A stretch of DNA of 64,000 nucleotides, taken from NCBI GenBank assembly GCA_902362455.1, contig CABIWJ010000002.1:124001-188000 (forward strand), written 5' to 3'. Shown here one piece after another: positions 35,340 through 44,848 of the stretch. Position 1 is the stretch's first letter; each line of letters starts with the position of its first letter. The notes under the pieces are model-generated. The model worked only from the letters and a program-made list of their open reading frames with translations. It was not told the origin of the DNA and did no database searches. A program made the translations under genes and the position numbers. Source of the stretch: Eubacteriaceae bacterium (GTDB lineage: Bacteria; Bacillota; Clostridia; Lachnospirales; Lachnospiraceae).

Positions 35340-37442
35340 ATGAAAAAAAGTAAAAAGATAATTAGTATTATAATGGCAGTAGTTATGATGACGCTTTCGG
35401 TTATTGTTGTATCAAAGACATTATTTAATAATACTCCTGGAAATGGTAATGAAGAAGATAAGAATATACAGGGCAGGGAACAGGGAGTTAATCCTGTAGA
35501 TGATAAGATTATCCAGTCTATAGATGGTAAAGAAGAGTTGGGCAGGTATGTAAAGGAATATGTTAAAAATAATGCATTGGCATTTGAAAAAGAAATTAAT
35601 AGTCTTGAAGAAGCTTATGTAGAGAAAACTGATTCTAAATCAGATAGTACAGGTATTGCTACCGGGACTGATACGGATTATTATAAGAATAATGAACAGA
35701 CAAATGGTGTTACAGAGGGAGATATAACTATAACAGATGGTAAATATATCTATATATATTCAGATAATAAGAAAAATATAAGAATAATAGAGGCTGATAA
35801 TGATAAATTGAATGAAGTCGGTATAATCGATATATTAGATAACTTAGAAGAAAATACGTATACATATAATGGAAAAATATATGTATATGGTGATAAATTA
35901 GTATGCTTAATGAATACAGAAAGAATGAACTCTCCATATATTAACGGATATGAAAATTTTATAGTTAATGATTGTGCATATTTTGATAACTGCAGAGACA
36001 CGATAATTGTTTTATATGATATTTCTGAAAGAGATAAGCCAGTATTTATTAATAAAATAACTGTTGACAATGAATATGTACAGTCAAGAATGGTTGGTAA
36101 TCATTTATATGTAATGACTCAGAAGAGTTTCTATGATGTTTTATATGGATATATGGAAGAATATGGGGATAATGAAGAGAATAAAGAGAAAATTGAAGAT
36201 ATCTCATATGAAGAACTTGCAGGTAAAGTCATAACTAAGATAAATGGTAAAGAAGTATCAACAGATAATATATATTGCCCTGATAATGAACAGAGTGGTG
36301 AGCCATCGACCTGTACGGTTATTGCATTAGACATTAATAATGATTTGAATGTTACTGATAATTGCACTATAATTGGAAGTATTGATGATGTATATGTAAG
36401 TGAACAATTTATATATTTATTTAACAGGGTAAGTAAGAATGATGATGAAAGCAGAACTAGTACTTATAAGGAATTAACAGATGTAATAAAGTTTAAATAT
36501 GGTGATGGTAATGTTGAGCCTTATGCAAAGGGAAATATAGATGGTACAGTTAATAATCAGTTTTCGGCAGATGAGTATGATGGTTATCTCAGAGTTGTTA
36601 CGACTGAGTATGAATATAATATGATATATGAACCATCTGATATTGAAGAGTTTCAGGATAAATATAGAAATAACGTATATGTATTAGATGATAAATTAAA
36701 TGTATATGGAAGAATAGAGGGACTTGCTGAAGACGAGAGAATTTATTCAGCGAGATTTATGAAAGATAAAGGATATTTTGTAACATTTAGAAATACAGAC
36801 CCATTATTTGTAGTAGATTTCTCGAAGCCTGATAATCCTAAAATATTAAGTGAGTTAAAAGTAACAGGCTTTTCATCATATCTTCATATGTGGAATGATA
36901 ACTTATTACTTGGAATAGGTATGGAAGCAAATGAAAGTGGCATTACAAGTGGTGTTAAGTTATCAATGTTTGATATATCAGACCTTAATAATACAAAAGA
37001 AATTGCAAAATATGTAGAAGAAGACACAGAAGCATACGAAGCACTTAATAATTATAAAGAAATTTTAGTTGATGAGAATAAGAATCTCATTGGTTTAGAG
37101 ATGAGTAAAGATAACAATAATAGAATTGAAGAAAGTACCAGTACAGAGAGTAATAGTACATCATATAATAGTGATAAAAGCAGTAACTATGAGAAATTTA
37201 TAGGTTACAGTCAATATTATGTTTTATACAGATATGATAATAATTCATTTACAGAATTACTAAAGTATGATTATAATAAGTTTAATAATTTAAAATTTAC
37301 AGAATTTGATTATGAGAAAATGTATTGTGATTATAGAGGACTATATATAGGGAATTATTTATATATAATTACTATGGATAAGGGAGTTCAGGCAATTAAT
37401 TTAAGTGATTTATCATATGGAGATAATCTTATATTTAATTAG
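35340..37442 (+). CDS. Secreted/anchored beta-propeller domain protein (Beta_propel family)
   Basis: A 700-residue protein with an N-terminal signal anchor (residues 3-25), a short linker, and a long repeat-rich domain matching the secreted beta-propeller family distantly related to WD40 proteins. Visible marks are YYKNNEQTNGVTEGDITITD, repeated strand units such as GKYIYIYSD, GNHLYVMTQ and GDKLVCLMN, and the closing GLYIGNYLYIITMDKGVQ. AAAGGA nine bases before ATG 35340 supports that start. An ECF-type sigma gene lies 28 bp behind and a membrane protein follows; in Clostridia these families often sit together, suggesting an envelope-sensing role. Exact function unknown. Confidence 0.82.
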   Translation: MKKSKKIISIIMAVVMMTLSVIVVSKTLFNNTPGNGNEEDKNIQGREQGVNPVDDKIIQSIDGKEELGRYVKEYVKNNALAFEKEINSLEEAYVEKTDSKSDSTGIATGTDTDYYKNNEQTNGVTEGDITITDGKYIYIYSDNKKNIRIIEADNDKLNEVGIIDILDNLEENTYTYNGKIYVYGDKLVCLMNTERMNSPYINGYENFIVNDCAYFDNCRDTIIVLYDISERDKPVFINKITVDNEYVQSRMVGNHLYVMTQKSFYDVLYGYMEEYGDNEENKEKIEDISYEELAGKVITKINGKEVSTDNIYCPDNEQSGEPSTCTVIALDINNDLNVTDNCTIIGSIDDVYVSEQFIYLFNRVSKNDDESRTSTYKELTDVIKFKYGDGNVEPYAKGNIDGTVNNQFSADEYDGYLRVVTTEYEYNMIYEPSDIEEFQDKYRNNVYVLDDKLNVYGRIEGLAEDERIYSARFMKDKGYFVTFRNTDPLFVVDFSKPDNPKILSELKVTGFSSYLHMWNDNLLLGIGMEANESGITSGVKLSMFDISDLNNTKEIAKYVEEDTEAYEALNNYKEILVDENKNLIGLEMSKDNNNRIEESTSTESNSTSYNSDKSSNYEKFIGYSQYYVLYRYDNNSFTELLKYDYNKFNNLKFTEFDYEKMYCDYRGLYIGNYLYIITMDKGVQAINLSDLSYGDNLIFN

Positions 37443-37470
37443 TCCGAAGATAGGAAAGGACGTGTAATAT

Positions 37471-37995
37471 TTGACAATTGATGAAGAACTAGTAGCTTTG
37501 GCAAAGCTAGGAGAAGATGATGCTTTTTCAAAGCTATATGCATCGGTATATAAAGATATGTATAAATATGCATATTATATGCTTGGAGATGCTTATGATG
37601 CAGAAGATGTAGTGAGTGAAACGGTTTTAGAAATGTATTCGGGTATAAAAAGTCTTAGACAGAATAGTTTATTCGGTGCATGGACATTTAAGATATTATC
37701 TAACAAATGTAAAAGAAGGCGAAAACAGTATTTGAAGAAAACGATTTCACTTGATGATGAAGATCAGAATATTGAATTGTATGAAAGTCAGTGTGACTTA
37801 GAATTAAAACACGATTTAGAGCTAGCATTAGATATATTATCACTAGAAGAAAGAGAGATAGTATCCTTATCGGTATTTTGCGGCTATAACAGTAATGAAA
37901 TAGGCGAAATTCTTCAAATAAAGCCGGCAACGGCAAGGTCGAAGCTTAGCAGAGCCTTAGCTAAAATGCAAAGGAAGATGAAAGTTCAGTTTTAA
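37471..37995 (+). CDS. ECF-type sigma factor
   Basis: A 174-residue sigma factor with regions 2 and 4 only. Region 2: AFSKLYASVYKDMYKYAYYM followed by DAYDAEDVVSETVLEMY; region 4: LSLEEREIVSLSVFCGYNSN, EIGEILQIKPATARSKLSRA. It recruits RNA polymerase to a dedicated promoter set. The start is TTG 37471 with AAAGGA ten bases upstream. The next gene encodes a single-span protein of the type that often acts as anti-sigma factor. Confidence 0.88.
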   Translation: MTIDEELVALAKLGEDDAFSKLYASVYKDMYKYAYYMLGDAYDAEDVVSETVLEMYSGIKSLRQNSLFGAWTFKILSNKCKRRRKQYLKKTISLDDEDQNIELYESQCDLELKHDLELALDILSLEEREIVSLSVFCGYNSNEIGEILQIKPATARSKLSRALAKMQRKMKVQF

Positions 37996-38021
37996 CATAT
38001 TGCGAAATGGAGGTTTCTATA

Positions 38022-38867
38022 ATGAATAAAGAGAATCCTGACGAGATAGTGAAAAGAATCAGAGAGAAATTACCGGATGATGAAATTCCAGAGTCATTAT
38101 TACCTGAAAATGTGATGCAGAAGATAAAAGCCGGACAAAATATAAATATACAACAAAATCTAAATATAGATGTTAATTCATATAGAGATAAAATAAGAAG
38201 CCATAGAATGAGAATGTTAAAGATATCCGGCTTAGCTGCTTCCATAGCAGTGGCAATGTTATGCATAACATTTGCACTTGGTACAAATTCAGGAAAGCTG
38301 CTTGATACAGATAAAACAGGAATTAATAAGGAAAGTAGTAAATGGCAGGATAGCCAATATACAGGTTCGACGGCTTCTGGTATAGAAAATAATGAATATA
38401 GTGGCAGTGTATATGAAGATGCAGAAATTGCAGAAACTGCTACGGAAAGCTATGATGAAGTTAACGATAGTTATATGAGTAAGGATTTAGTTAGCAATAG
38501 TGAACAATTCCAAGATGATAATGCAGGCAATAATGAGTATTGTGAGAATATATATAGCAATAATATAAGTGGCAGCTCTGATTTAAAATATGGTATCTTT
38601 TATCTGTATGACAATGATAAAGTGATATCAGAGATTTATTATCTTAAAAACATTGCCATATCAGATAGATTTATGGTTAGATATATGGGATATAAAGTTG
38701 TCGATAATAAACTCACTATTTGTCTGGTATATGATAATTTCAGAAAAAGCTATACAGATGCTGGAGATGTAGAAAATAAGAATGTAGAAAGTAATAATGT
38801 ATATGATAATATAATTAACTTAGAATATGATATTACAGACCTTACTAAACCAAAGCTTATGGATTAG
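38022..38867 (+). CDS. Single-span membrane protein, possible anti-sigma factor
   Basis: A 281-residue protein with a cytoplasmic N terminus (1-65, charged, VKRIREKLPDDEIPESLLPE), one transmembrane helix (about 72-92, ISGLAASIAVAMLCITFALG) and an acidic Ser/Asn/Glu-rich extracellular part (about 95-280). Order and topology fit an anti-sigma factor for the sigma encoded 26 bp upstream. No zinc-binding anti-sigma motif (HxxxCxxC) is present, so this is context-based. GGAGG lies eight bases before ATG 38022. Confidence 0.6.
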   Translation: MNKENPDEIVKRIREKLPDDEIPESLLPENVMQKIKAGQNINIQQNLNIDVNSYRDKIRSHRMRMLKISGLAASIAVAMLCITFALGTNSGKLLDTDKTGINKESSKWQDSQYTGSTASGIENNEYSGSVYEDAEIAETATESYDEVNDSYMSKDLVSNSEQFQDDNAGNNEYCENIYSNNISGSSDLKYGIFYLYDNDKVISEIYYLKNIAISDRFMVRYMGYKVVDNKLTICLVYDNFRKSYTDAGDVENKNVESNNVYDNIINLEYDITDLTKPKLMD

Positions 38868-38974
38868 CAATAAAATGCATAAATAAATAATATGAATGAA
38901 TAATTAGTAATTGCATTATGTCGAAAAAAATGATAAGATTTTATTCAGAGAAATTTTTTAGGAGGAATGTTATC

Positions 38975-40249
38975 ATGGGAATGACAATGACACAGAAGAT
39001 TTTAGCAGCTCATGCAGGACTTGAAAGCGTTACAGCAGGTCAGTTAATAGAGGCTAATCTCGATTTGGTATTAGGAAATGATGTTACATCTCCGGTTGCC
39101 ATTGGTGAAATGAAGAAAATGAAAGTTGATGGTGTATTTGATAAAGACAAGATTGCAATTGTTCTAGACCATTTTACCCCTAATAAGGATATAAAGTCAG
39201 CAGAATTATGTAAATGTGCTAAGGAATTTGCTTGTGCTAATGATATAACTAATTTCTTTGAGACAGGAGAAGTTGGTATAGAGCATGCATTATTACCTGA
39301 AAAAGGTCTTGTAGTAGCAGGTGATGTTGTTATCGGTGCAGATTCACATACTTGTACATATGGTGCATTAGGTGCATTCTCTACAGGTGTAGGTAGTACA
39401 GATATGGCAGCAGGTATGGCTACAGGTAAAGCATGGTTTAAAGTTCCATCTGCAATTAAGTTTAACTTAGTTGGTAAACCATCTAAATGGGTTAGTGGTA
39501 AAGATGTAATTCTTCATATTATCGGTTTAATTGGTGTAGACGGCGCATTATATAAATCAATGGAATTTGTTGGCGATGGTATTAAATATTTATCAATGGA
39601 CGATAGATTCGCAATGACTAATATGGCAATTGAAGCAGGCGGAAAGAATGGTATCTTCCCTGTAGATGAACTTGCAATTGAATATATGAAAGAGCATTCT
39701 AAAAAGGAATATAGAGTATTTGAGGCTGATGCTGATGCCGAATATGATGAAGAGTATACAATTGATTTAAGCACACTTAAGTCAACAGTTGCATATCCTC
39801 ATTTACCAGAGAATACAAAGACAATTGATGAGATTAAGGCAGAACCTGATGTAAAAATTGACCAGGTTGTAATCGGTTCTTGTACAAACGGACGAATTGA
39901 GGACTTAAGAGTTGCTGCAGAAGTTATGAAAGGCAGAAAAGTCGCTAAAGGAGTAAGAACTATTGTAATTCCAGCAACACAGGCTATATATCTTCAGGCT
40001 TTGGAAGAGGGATTACTTACCATATTTATTAAGGCAGGAGCAGCAGTAAGTACACCAACTTGTGGACCATGTCTTGGTGGTCATATGGGAATTCTTGCTA
40101 AGGGAGAAAGAGCAGTTGCCACAACTAACAGAAATTTTGTTGGACGTATGGGAGATCCTGAATCAGAAGTATATCTTGCAAGTCCTGCAGTAGCAGCAGC
40201 AAGTGCCATAACAGGTAAGATTTCCGGACCTGAAGAATTAGGATTATAG
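38975..40249 (+). CDS. leuC: 3-isopropylmalate dehydratase large subunit
   Basis: A 424-residue aconitase-family subunit that, with LeuD, converts 2- to 3-isopropylmalate in leucine synthesis. The [4Fe-4S] ligands are present in [11 protein letters not shown] and [32 protein letters not shown] is the substrate-binding segment. TAGGAGG nine bases before ATG 38975 decides the start, though the frame is open to 38918. Length fits the short bacterial/archaeal-type LeuC. leuD follows after 21 bp. leuA and leuB are not in the window. Confidence 0.95.
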   Translation: MGMTMTQKILAAHAGLESVTAGQLIEANLDLVLGNDVTSPVAIGEMKKMKVDGVFDKDKIAIVLDHFTPNKDIKSAELCKCAKEFACANDITNFFETGEVGIEHALLPEKGLVVAGDVVIGADSHTCTYGALGAFSTGVGSTDMAAGMATGKAWFKVPSAIKFNLVGKPSKWVSGKDVILHIIGLIGVDGALYKSMEFVGDGIKYLSMDDRFAMTNMAIEAGGKNGIFPVDELAIEYMKEHSKKEYRVFEADADAEYDEEYTIDLSTLKSTVAYPHLPENTKTIDEIKAEPDVKIDQVVIGSCTNGRIEDLRVAAEVMKGRKVAKGVRTIVIPATQAIYLQALEEGLLTIFIKAGAAVSTPTCGPCLGGHMGILAKGERAVATTNRNFVGRMGDPESEVYLASPAVAAASAITGKISGPEELGL

Positions 40250-40270
40250 AGAGAAAGGCAAGGTATTTAT

Positions 40271-40756
40271 ATGAAAGCAATTGGTAAAGTACATAAATTT
40301 GGTGACAATGTCGATACAGACGTAATTATTCCTGCAAGATATCTGAATGTTCCTGATCCAGCAGAACTTGCAAAACACTGTATGGAAGATATAGATGTTG
40401 ATTTCGCTAAAAAAGTAAATAAAGGCGATATCATTGTAGCTAACAAGAACTTCGGTTGCGGTTCTTCAAGAGAACATGCACCTATAGCAATCAAGGCATC
40501 AGGAGTAAGTTGTGTAATTGCTGAAACATTTGCGAGAATATTCTATAGAAATGCAATTAATATCGGACTTCCTATTATTGAATGTCCTGAAGCAGCTAAA
40601 GGTATCGATGAAGGCGACGAAGTTGAGATAGATTTCGATAGCGGTAAGATAATCGATAAGACTAAGAATGAAGAATATCAGGGACAGGCATTCCCTGAAT
40701 TTATGCAGAAGATTATAAAAGCAGAGGGCTTAATTAATTATATAAACAACAGATAA
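40271..40756 (+). CDS. leuD: 3-isopropylmalate dehydratase small subunit
   Basis: A 161-residue swivelling subunit with the motif [11 protein letters not shown] and the N-terminal [17 protein letters not shown]. Length is typical of the short LeuD paired with short LeuC. AGAAAGG lies ahead of the ATG. A strong terminator follows. Confidence 0.95.
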   Translation: MKAIGKVHKFGDNVDTDVIIPARYLNVPDPAELAKHCMEDIDVDFAKKVNKGDIIVANKNFGCGSSREHAPIAIKASGVSCVIAETFARIFYRNAINIGLPIIECPEAAKGIDEGDEVEIDFDSGKIIDKTKNEEYQGQAFPEFMQKIIKAEGLINYINNR

Positions 40757-40800
40757 TATAGTCATTGATTATATTGCATAGGAATATACGAATTGTGTAA

Positions 40801-40899
40801 AAATAAGAGCATTGTATGATATTTAGTGGATATTTACAGTATTTAATCTGTAATTAACCAGTATCGGTAAATATCAATTTAACAATGCTCTTATTTTTT
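40801..40899. terminator. Terminator of leuCD, shared with the convergent gene's 3' end
   Basis: AAATAAGAGCATTGT (40801-40815) pairs with ACAATGCTCTTATTT (40882-40896), then TTT. The right arm lies inside the last codons (KKIRALLN) of the - strand gene ending at 40874, so one sequence serves both. Confidence 0.8.
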
Positions 40900-41671
40900 T
40901 TGATATTTTAATAGTTGAATGAATGGAAGCATATTGTATAGGTGAGAGTGCCTCAATGTAATTGGTCTGATATGTATTAATTATTCCGGCATCTTTAAGA
41001 AGATGGCATACCTTGTTATATGCGATAGCCGCTTCGTGTTCGGTCTTATATTTACCAATAATGTAATCACCATTAATATGTACCTTTGCAATATATAAAG
41101 GCATACCATCTTTTACAGTCATTGTAACACCGTTATATCTGTTAATTATCTTAATATTTTTATAACGGAAGTCGGTAGGGTCGCCATTAAGAAAGATATA
41201 ATCCTTGCCGGCAACTGCATAATTCTTGATACCATATCTGGATAAAATATTGACCTGCATACCGAAATCAGCGACAAACAGATGACCATTACGTTTCATT
41301 ATCTTGTGTGTCGAATAATAGAATAAATCATCTACATCAAACTTATATTCTGTATTTGAGTCATAATAATAGATGAAGTATTTACTCATAAGATATATTG
41401 GTGTCTTAAAATATATCTTATTATCGCGAAAATTCACCAGGCAAACCCATTTTTCGAAAGAAATTGTATGAGTTTCTTCTATATTAATGTAGTCAGAAAT
41501 AGATAAAGTCGAATTAAGCAAATTTAAGGCTTCAAGATAACATAAATGTGCTTCATCCTCCGTAGGAAAACTGCCAAGACTTATGTGTTTATTTTGATAT
41601 GTAAGGGATGAACGGTAATAAATTGTCCCGTCTTTCTTAGTGGCAATATATACGCCTTTTTTAAGGTTCAT
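40874..41671 (-). CDS. AP2-HNH-AP2 protein with altered HNH core, probably DNA-binding
   Basis: A 265-residue protein on the opposite strand to its neighbours. Residues 4-55 (KKGVYIATKKDGTIYYRSSL, then SLGSFPTEDEAHLCYLEA) and 192-231 (YIAKVHINGDYIIGKYKTEH, EAAIAYN) look like AP2-type DNA-binding domains. Between them, residues 127-180 follow the HNH homing-nuclease pattern (vDHiNGdxxDNRxxNLRivt) as DYIFLNGDPTDFRYKNIKII, but Ile-Phe stand where the catalytic Asp-His would be. Relatives are phage and intron homing enzymes. GAGGAT before the codon at 41671 supports that start over 41701. A DNA-binding protein derived from a homing nuclease is my inference. Confidence 0.6.
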   Translation of the reverse strand: MNLKKGVYIATKKDGTIYYRSSLTYQNKHISLGSFPTEDEAHLCYLEALNLLNSTLSISDYINIEETHTISFEKWVCLVNFRDNKIYFKTPIYLMSKYFIYYYDSNTEYKFDVDDLFYYSTHKIMKRNGHLFVADFGMQVNILSRYGIKNYAVAGKDYIFLNGDPTDFRYKNIKIINRYNGVTMTVKDGMPLYIAKVHINGDYIIGKYKTEHEAAIAYNKVCHLLKDAGIINTYQTNYIEALSPIQYASIHSTIKISKKIRALLN

Positions 41672-41821
41672 ACTAATCCTCTTTTCTAAACGATATGTCA
41701 TAAAGAGACATTGAGAAATTCGCTTAGGTTATTTCATAACAGTAATAAAAACTATTTGTTTTCGTGCAGAAACAAGCTATCTCGATTCTATAGACATTTA
41801 CGTATAAAGATATTTAATAAT

Positions 41822-41849
41822 ATTATATCATATATGCTATGAAAGGCAA
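41822..41849 (-). promoter_or_regulatory. Promoter of the AP2/HNH gene
   Basis: On the - strand: TTGCCT (41849-41844), 16 bp, TATAAT (41827-41822) with an extended -10 TG. The leader would be about 145 nt. Confidence 0.6.
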
Positions 41850-42084
41850 AATATAAAATAGTGTATAAATTATAATGATAGTTTACATAATATTAAATGC
41901 AAAATATTTTTGTAATAATTCGTAAAAAATAGTTAATAAATATTAATATGGTGGGACAAAATATAACTATGAAATATTAATAAAAATAGTATAGTATATT
42001 CAAGAAATTTGTGCATAAATAACTAATGTTTACAAAAAATGCCAAAATAAAATCAGTAATTGTCCCAAAAGTGCCAGATTTGTA

Positions 42085-42113
42085 TTGACAGTTTTGTAAG
42101 TCAAAAATATAAT
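42085..42113 (+). promoter_or_regulatory. Consensus promoter of the SleB-like gene
   Basis: TTGACA (42085-42090) and TATAAT (42108-42113) with 17-bp spacing, a perfect sigma-A match. Confidence 0.85.
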
Positions 42114-42168
42114 GACACCTATGTTTTAGCGACGCATGTCGCAAAAAAAAGAGAAAAGAGGCGTAACA

Positions 42169-43137
42169 ATGCTTAATATTTGCTCATTATTTCAGAAATT
42201 TGTTGGATTTATCAAAAGCATACAGAAGAAAACATACAGAACATGTATGGTAATAGTATCAGGCATAATGCTTGTGTCTGTTATATGTCTTACTGCAAAG
42301 GACTTTGGTGGTTCAGGAAAAAATAAGACTATGGGAAATGCTGAAAGTAAAGTATCAACGTTATCCGAGTCAGATACTGAAGATGATGATACAGATGCTA
42401 ATGCAATGGTACAAAATTTATTATTTAGCTACGGAAATACTGGTGATGATGAAAATAGTAAAGAGCTTTTAGATTATAATTGTATTTTGCAGATAGTAAA
42501 TAAAGGCGATAATAAGCTTGAAAAATTACCGACTGCATCAATTGTACCGGTCAGTACAGAACTGCTCGGAAAAGAACAGGAGAGTCAAAATGAGACTACA
42601 AAAGCTTTGGAAACTGAGAATCTGAATGAAGCTGAGAAGGAGACAGAAGCTGTAGAAGAAACAACTGTAACAGAAACACAGTCAGAGCAACAGGCAGTGG
42701 TGGTCACAGAGACAGAACCAGAGACTGCTGAACAGGTTATAAATACACCGATTGATATTAAGCTTTCAGATTCAGATTACTACTGGCTTATCAGAATAGT
42801 TGAAGCCGAGGCAGGGGATCAGGATGAACTAGGAAGAATAATGGTGGCTAATGTTATATTTAATAGGGTTAAAAGTGGGAAGTTTCCATCTACGGTTAAA
42901 TCAGTTATATTTCAGAATAACGGAAGAACATATCAGTTTGAGCCGGTTAAAAATGAAAGAATCTATGATGTTATTCCATCAGATACAACAATTAATTGTG
43001 TAGACAGAGCGATTAATGGAGAAGATTATTCACAGGGGGCATTGTTTTTTACAATGAAAACATCATCAAGAAGCTGGTTTAATACTTCGTTAACATTGCT
43101 ATTTGTATATGGGGATCATTATTTCTACACATATTAA
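42169..43137 (+). CDS. Cell-wall hydrolase with SleB/Hydrolase_2 domain
   Basis: A 322-residue secreted protein: N-terminal signal anchor (about 25-45), a long Glu/Thr-rich linker (about 55-200, many ETE and TES units) and a C-terminal SleB-type domain (about 210-322) with the catalytic Glu in RIVEAEAGDQDELGRIMVAN, then VIFNRVKSG and SVIFQNNGRTYQFEPV. These are lytic transglycosylases acting on peptidoglycan; SleB itself works in spore germination, but vegetative relatives are common. AGAGGCG lies seven bases before ATG 42169. It has a perfect promoter of its own. Confidence 0.87.
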   Translation: MLNICSLFQKFVGFIKSIQKKTYRTCMVIVSGIMLVSVICLTAKDFGGSGKNKTMGNAESKVSTLSESDTEDDDTDANAMVQNLLFSYGNTGDDENSKELLDYNCILQIVNKGDNKLEKLPTASIVPVSTELLGKEQESQNETTKALETENLNEAEKETEAVEETTVTETQSEQQAVVVTETEPETAEQVINTPIDIKLSDSDYYWLIRIVEAEAGDQDELGRIMVANVIFNRVKSGKFPSTVKSVIFQNNGRTYQFEPVKNERIYDVIPSDTTINCVDRAINGEDYSQGALFFTMKTSSRSWFNTSLTLLFVYGDHYFYTY

Positions 43138-43212
43138 GTGGAATATTACTTGTTTATTGATGGCACATATGATATAATTCTTTGAAAAAGATTATACAGA
43201 AAGAGGGATACC

Positions 43213-44700
43213 ATGGAAATATTGTATAAAAGTACAAGAAGTGATAATGTAACGATAACAGCTTCGCAGGCGATATTAAAAGGTCTTGCAAGTGACGGAG
43301 GATTATTTGTTCCTACACAGTTACCTAAATTAAATGTTTCATTAGAAGAATTATCAAAGATGTCATATAAAGAAACAGCATACGCAGTAATGAAAGAGTT
43401 TTTAACAGACTTTACTGAGGAAGAATTAAAGAGCTGTATAGATAAGGCATATGATTCTAAGTTTGATACAGAAGAGATAGCTCCTTTGGTTAAAGCAGAG
43501 GGCGCATATTATTTAGAGTTATTCCATGGTGCTACAATTGCATTTAAGGATATGGCTTTATCAATATTACCACATCTTTTAACTACATCAGCTAAGAAGA
43601 ACAATGTTAAGAATGAAATAGTTATTCTTACAGCTACTTCAGGCGATACAGGAAAAGCAGCATTAGCAGGTTTTGCAGATGTACCTGGTACAAGGATTGT
43701 TGTATTCTATCCGAAGGGAGGAGTTAGTCCTATTCAGGAGAAACAGATGGTTACACAGAAAGGTGATAATACATTTGTAGTAGGCATCAAAGGAAACTTC
43801 GATCAGGCACAGAGTGGTGTTAAAGCTATATTTGGTAATAAGGAATTAGAAGCAGAGATGGACAAGGCAGGTTTCCAGTTTTCATCTGCTAATTCAATTA
43901 ATATCGGACGTCTTGTTCCACAGGTAGTATATTATGTATATGCATATGCTAAATTACTTGCTAATGGTGAGATAACAGATGGTGAGAAGATTAATGTTGT
44001 AGTTCCTACAGGTAATTTTGGTAATATACTTGCAGCTTATTATGCTAAGAATATGGGATTGCCAATTGATAAATTAATTTGTGCATCAAATGACAATAAA
44101 GTATTATATGATTTCTTTACAACAGGAATATATGATAAGAATAGAGAGTTCATATTAACAACATCTCCATCAATGGATATTCTTATATCAAGTAACCTTG
44201 AGAGACTTATCTACAAGATTGCTGGAAATGATGCTGCAAAGAATAAAGAGTTAATGACATCTCTTACAACAACAGGTAAATATGATATTACAGATGATAT
44301 GAGAGCTGAACTTAAGGATTTCTATGGTAACTATGCAACAGAGAAAGAGACAGCAGAAATAATTAAAGATATCTATGAGAAGACAGGATATATAATTGAT
44401 ACACATACAGCTGTAGCAGCAGTTGTTTCAAGAAAATATTTAAGAGATACAAATGACACAAATAAACTTGTAATTGCTTCAACAGCAAGCCCATTTAAGT
44501 TTACAAGAAGTGTTATGAATGCAATTAACAGCAAGTATGATTCAATGGGTGATTTTGAATTAGTTGATGAATTAAGCAAAATCGGAAATGTTAAAGTTCC
44601 AAATGCCATTGAAGAAATCAGAAATGCAAAAGTTCTTCATAATACAGTTTGTGAAGTAGATGAAATGACAGACGTAGTTAAGAAATTTTTAAATATATAA
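43213..44700 (+). CDS. thrC: Threonine synthase
   Basis: A 495-residue PLP enzyme that converts O-phosphohomoserine to threonine. PLP Lys in LFHGATIAFKDMALSILP, phosphate-binding ILTATSGDTGKAALAGF and VPTGNFGNILAAYYAK. N-terminal YKSTRSDNVTITASQAILKG is typical of the longer bacterial/yeast-like class. AAAGAGGG precedes the ATG. It is a single gene followed by a bidirectional terminator. Confidence 0.96.
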   Translation: MEILYKSTRSDNVTITASQAILKGLASDGGLFVPTQLPKLNVSLEELSKMSYKETAYAVMKEFLTDFTEEELKSCIDKAYDSKFDTEEIAPLVKAEGAYYLELFHGATIAFKDMALSILPHLLTTSAKKNNVKNEIVILTATSGDTGKAALAGFADVPGTRIVVFYPKGGVSPIQEKQMVTQKGDNTFVVGIKGNFDQAQSGVKAIFGNKELEAEMDKAGFQFSSANSINIGRLVPQVVYYVYAYAKLLANGEITDGEKINVVVPTGNFGNILAAYYAKNMGLPIDKLICASNDNKVLYDFFTTGIYDKNREFILTTSPSMDILISSNLERLIYKIAGNDAAKNKELMTSLTTTGKYDITDDMRAELKDFYGNYATEKETAEIIKDIYEKTGYIIDTHTAVAAVVSRKYLRDTNDTNKLVIASTASPFKFTRSVMNAINSKYDSMGDFELVDELSKIGNVKVPNAIEEIRNAKVLHNTVCEVDEMTDVVKKFLNI

Positions 44701-44737
44701 TAGATTTAAAATATTATATATATCCCATATATTCAAT

Positions 44738-44774
44738 AAATAAGAGCAGGGTGTCAAAAGCCCCGCTCTTATTT
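44738..44774. terminator. Terminator of thrC (bidirectional)
   Basis: AAATAAGAGC (44738-44747) pairs with GCTCTTATTT (44765-44774), with an inner GGG/CCC. A perfect palindrome (TATACTTATTTA and its complement) follows at once. Confidence 0.8.
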
Positions 44775-44798
44775 ATACTTATTTATAAATAAGTATAA

Positions 44799-44837
44799 AA
44801 AACGAGCTGACAGATGGAATATTTATCAACTCGTTTT
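44799..44837 (-). terminator. Terminator of the CheX-like / response-regulator pair
   Basis: Read on the - strand: AAAACGAG (44837-44830) pairs with CTCGTTTT (44806-44799), then TTTAT. It lies 12 bp after the CheX-like gene. Confidence 0.75.
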
Positions 44838-44848
44838 GTACTATAAAA

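Larger units (their letters stand above)
41672..42168. other. Divergent intergenic region
   Basis: About 500 bp, very AT-rich, between the - strand AP2/HNH gene and the SleB-like gene. It holds one promoter for each direction (listed separately), a GGGACA / TGTCCC pair about 100 bp apart (near 41953 and 42061), and a GCGAC-GCAT-GTCGC hairpin just before the SleB-like gene. No further ORF supported. Confidence 0.6.

Noticed and set aside
42124..42138. GCGACGCATGTCGC as a third copy of the 135-bp repeat
   Set aside because: Only a few bases are shared with the GTCGC/GCGAC hairpin; the rest of the repeat is absent.
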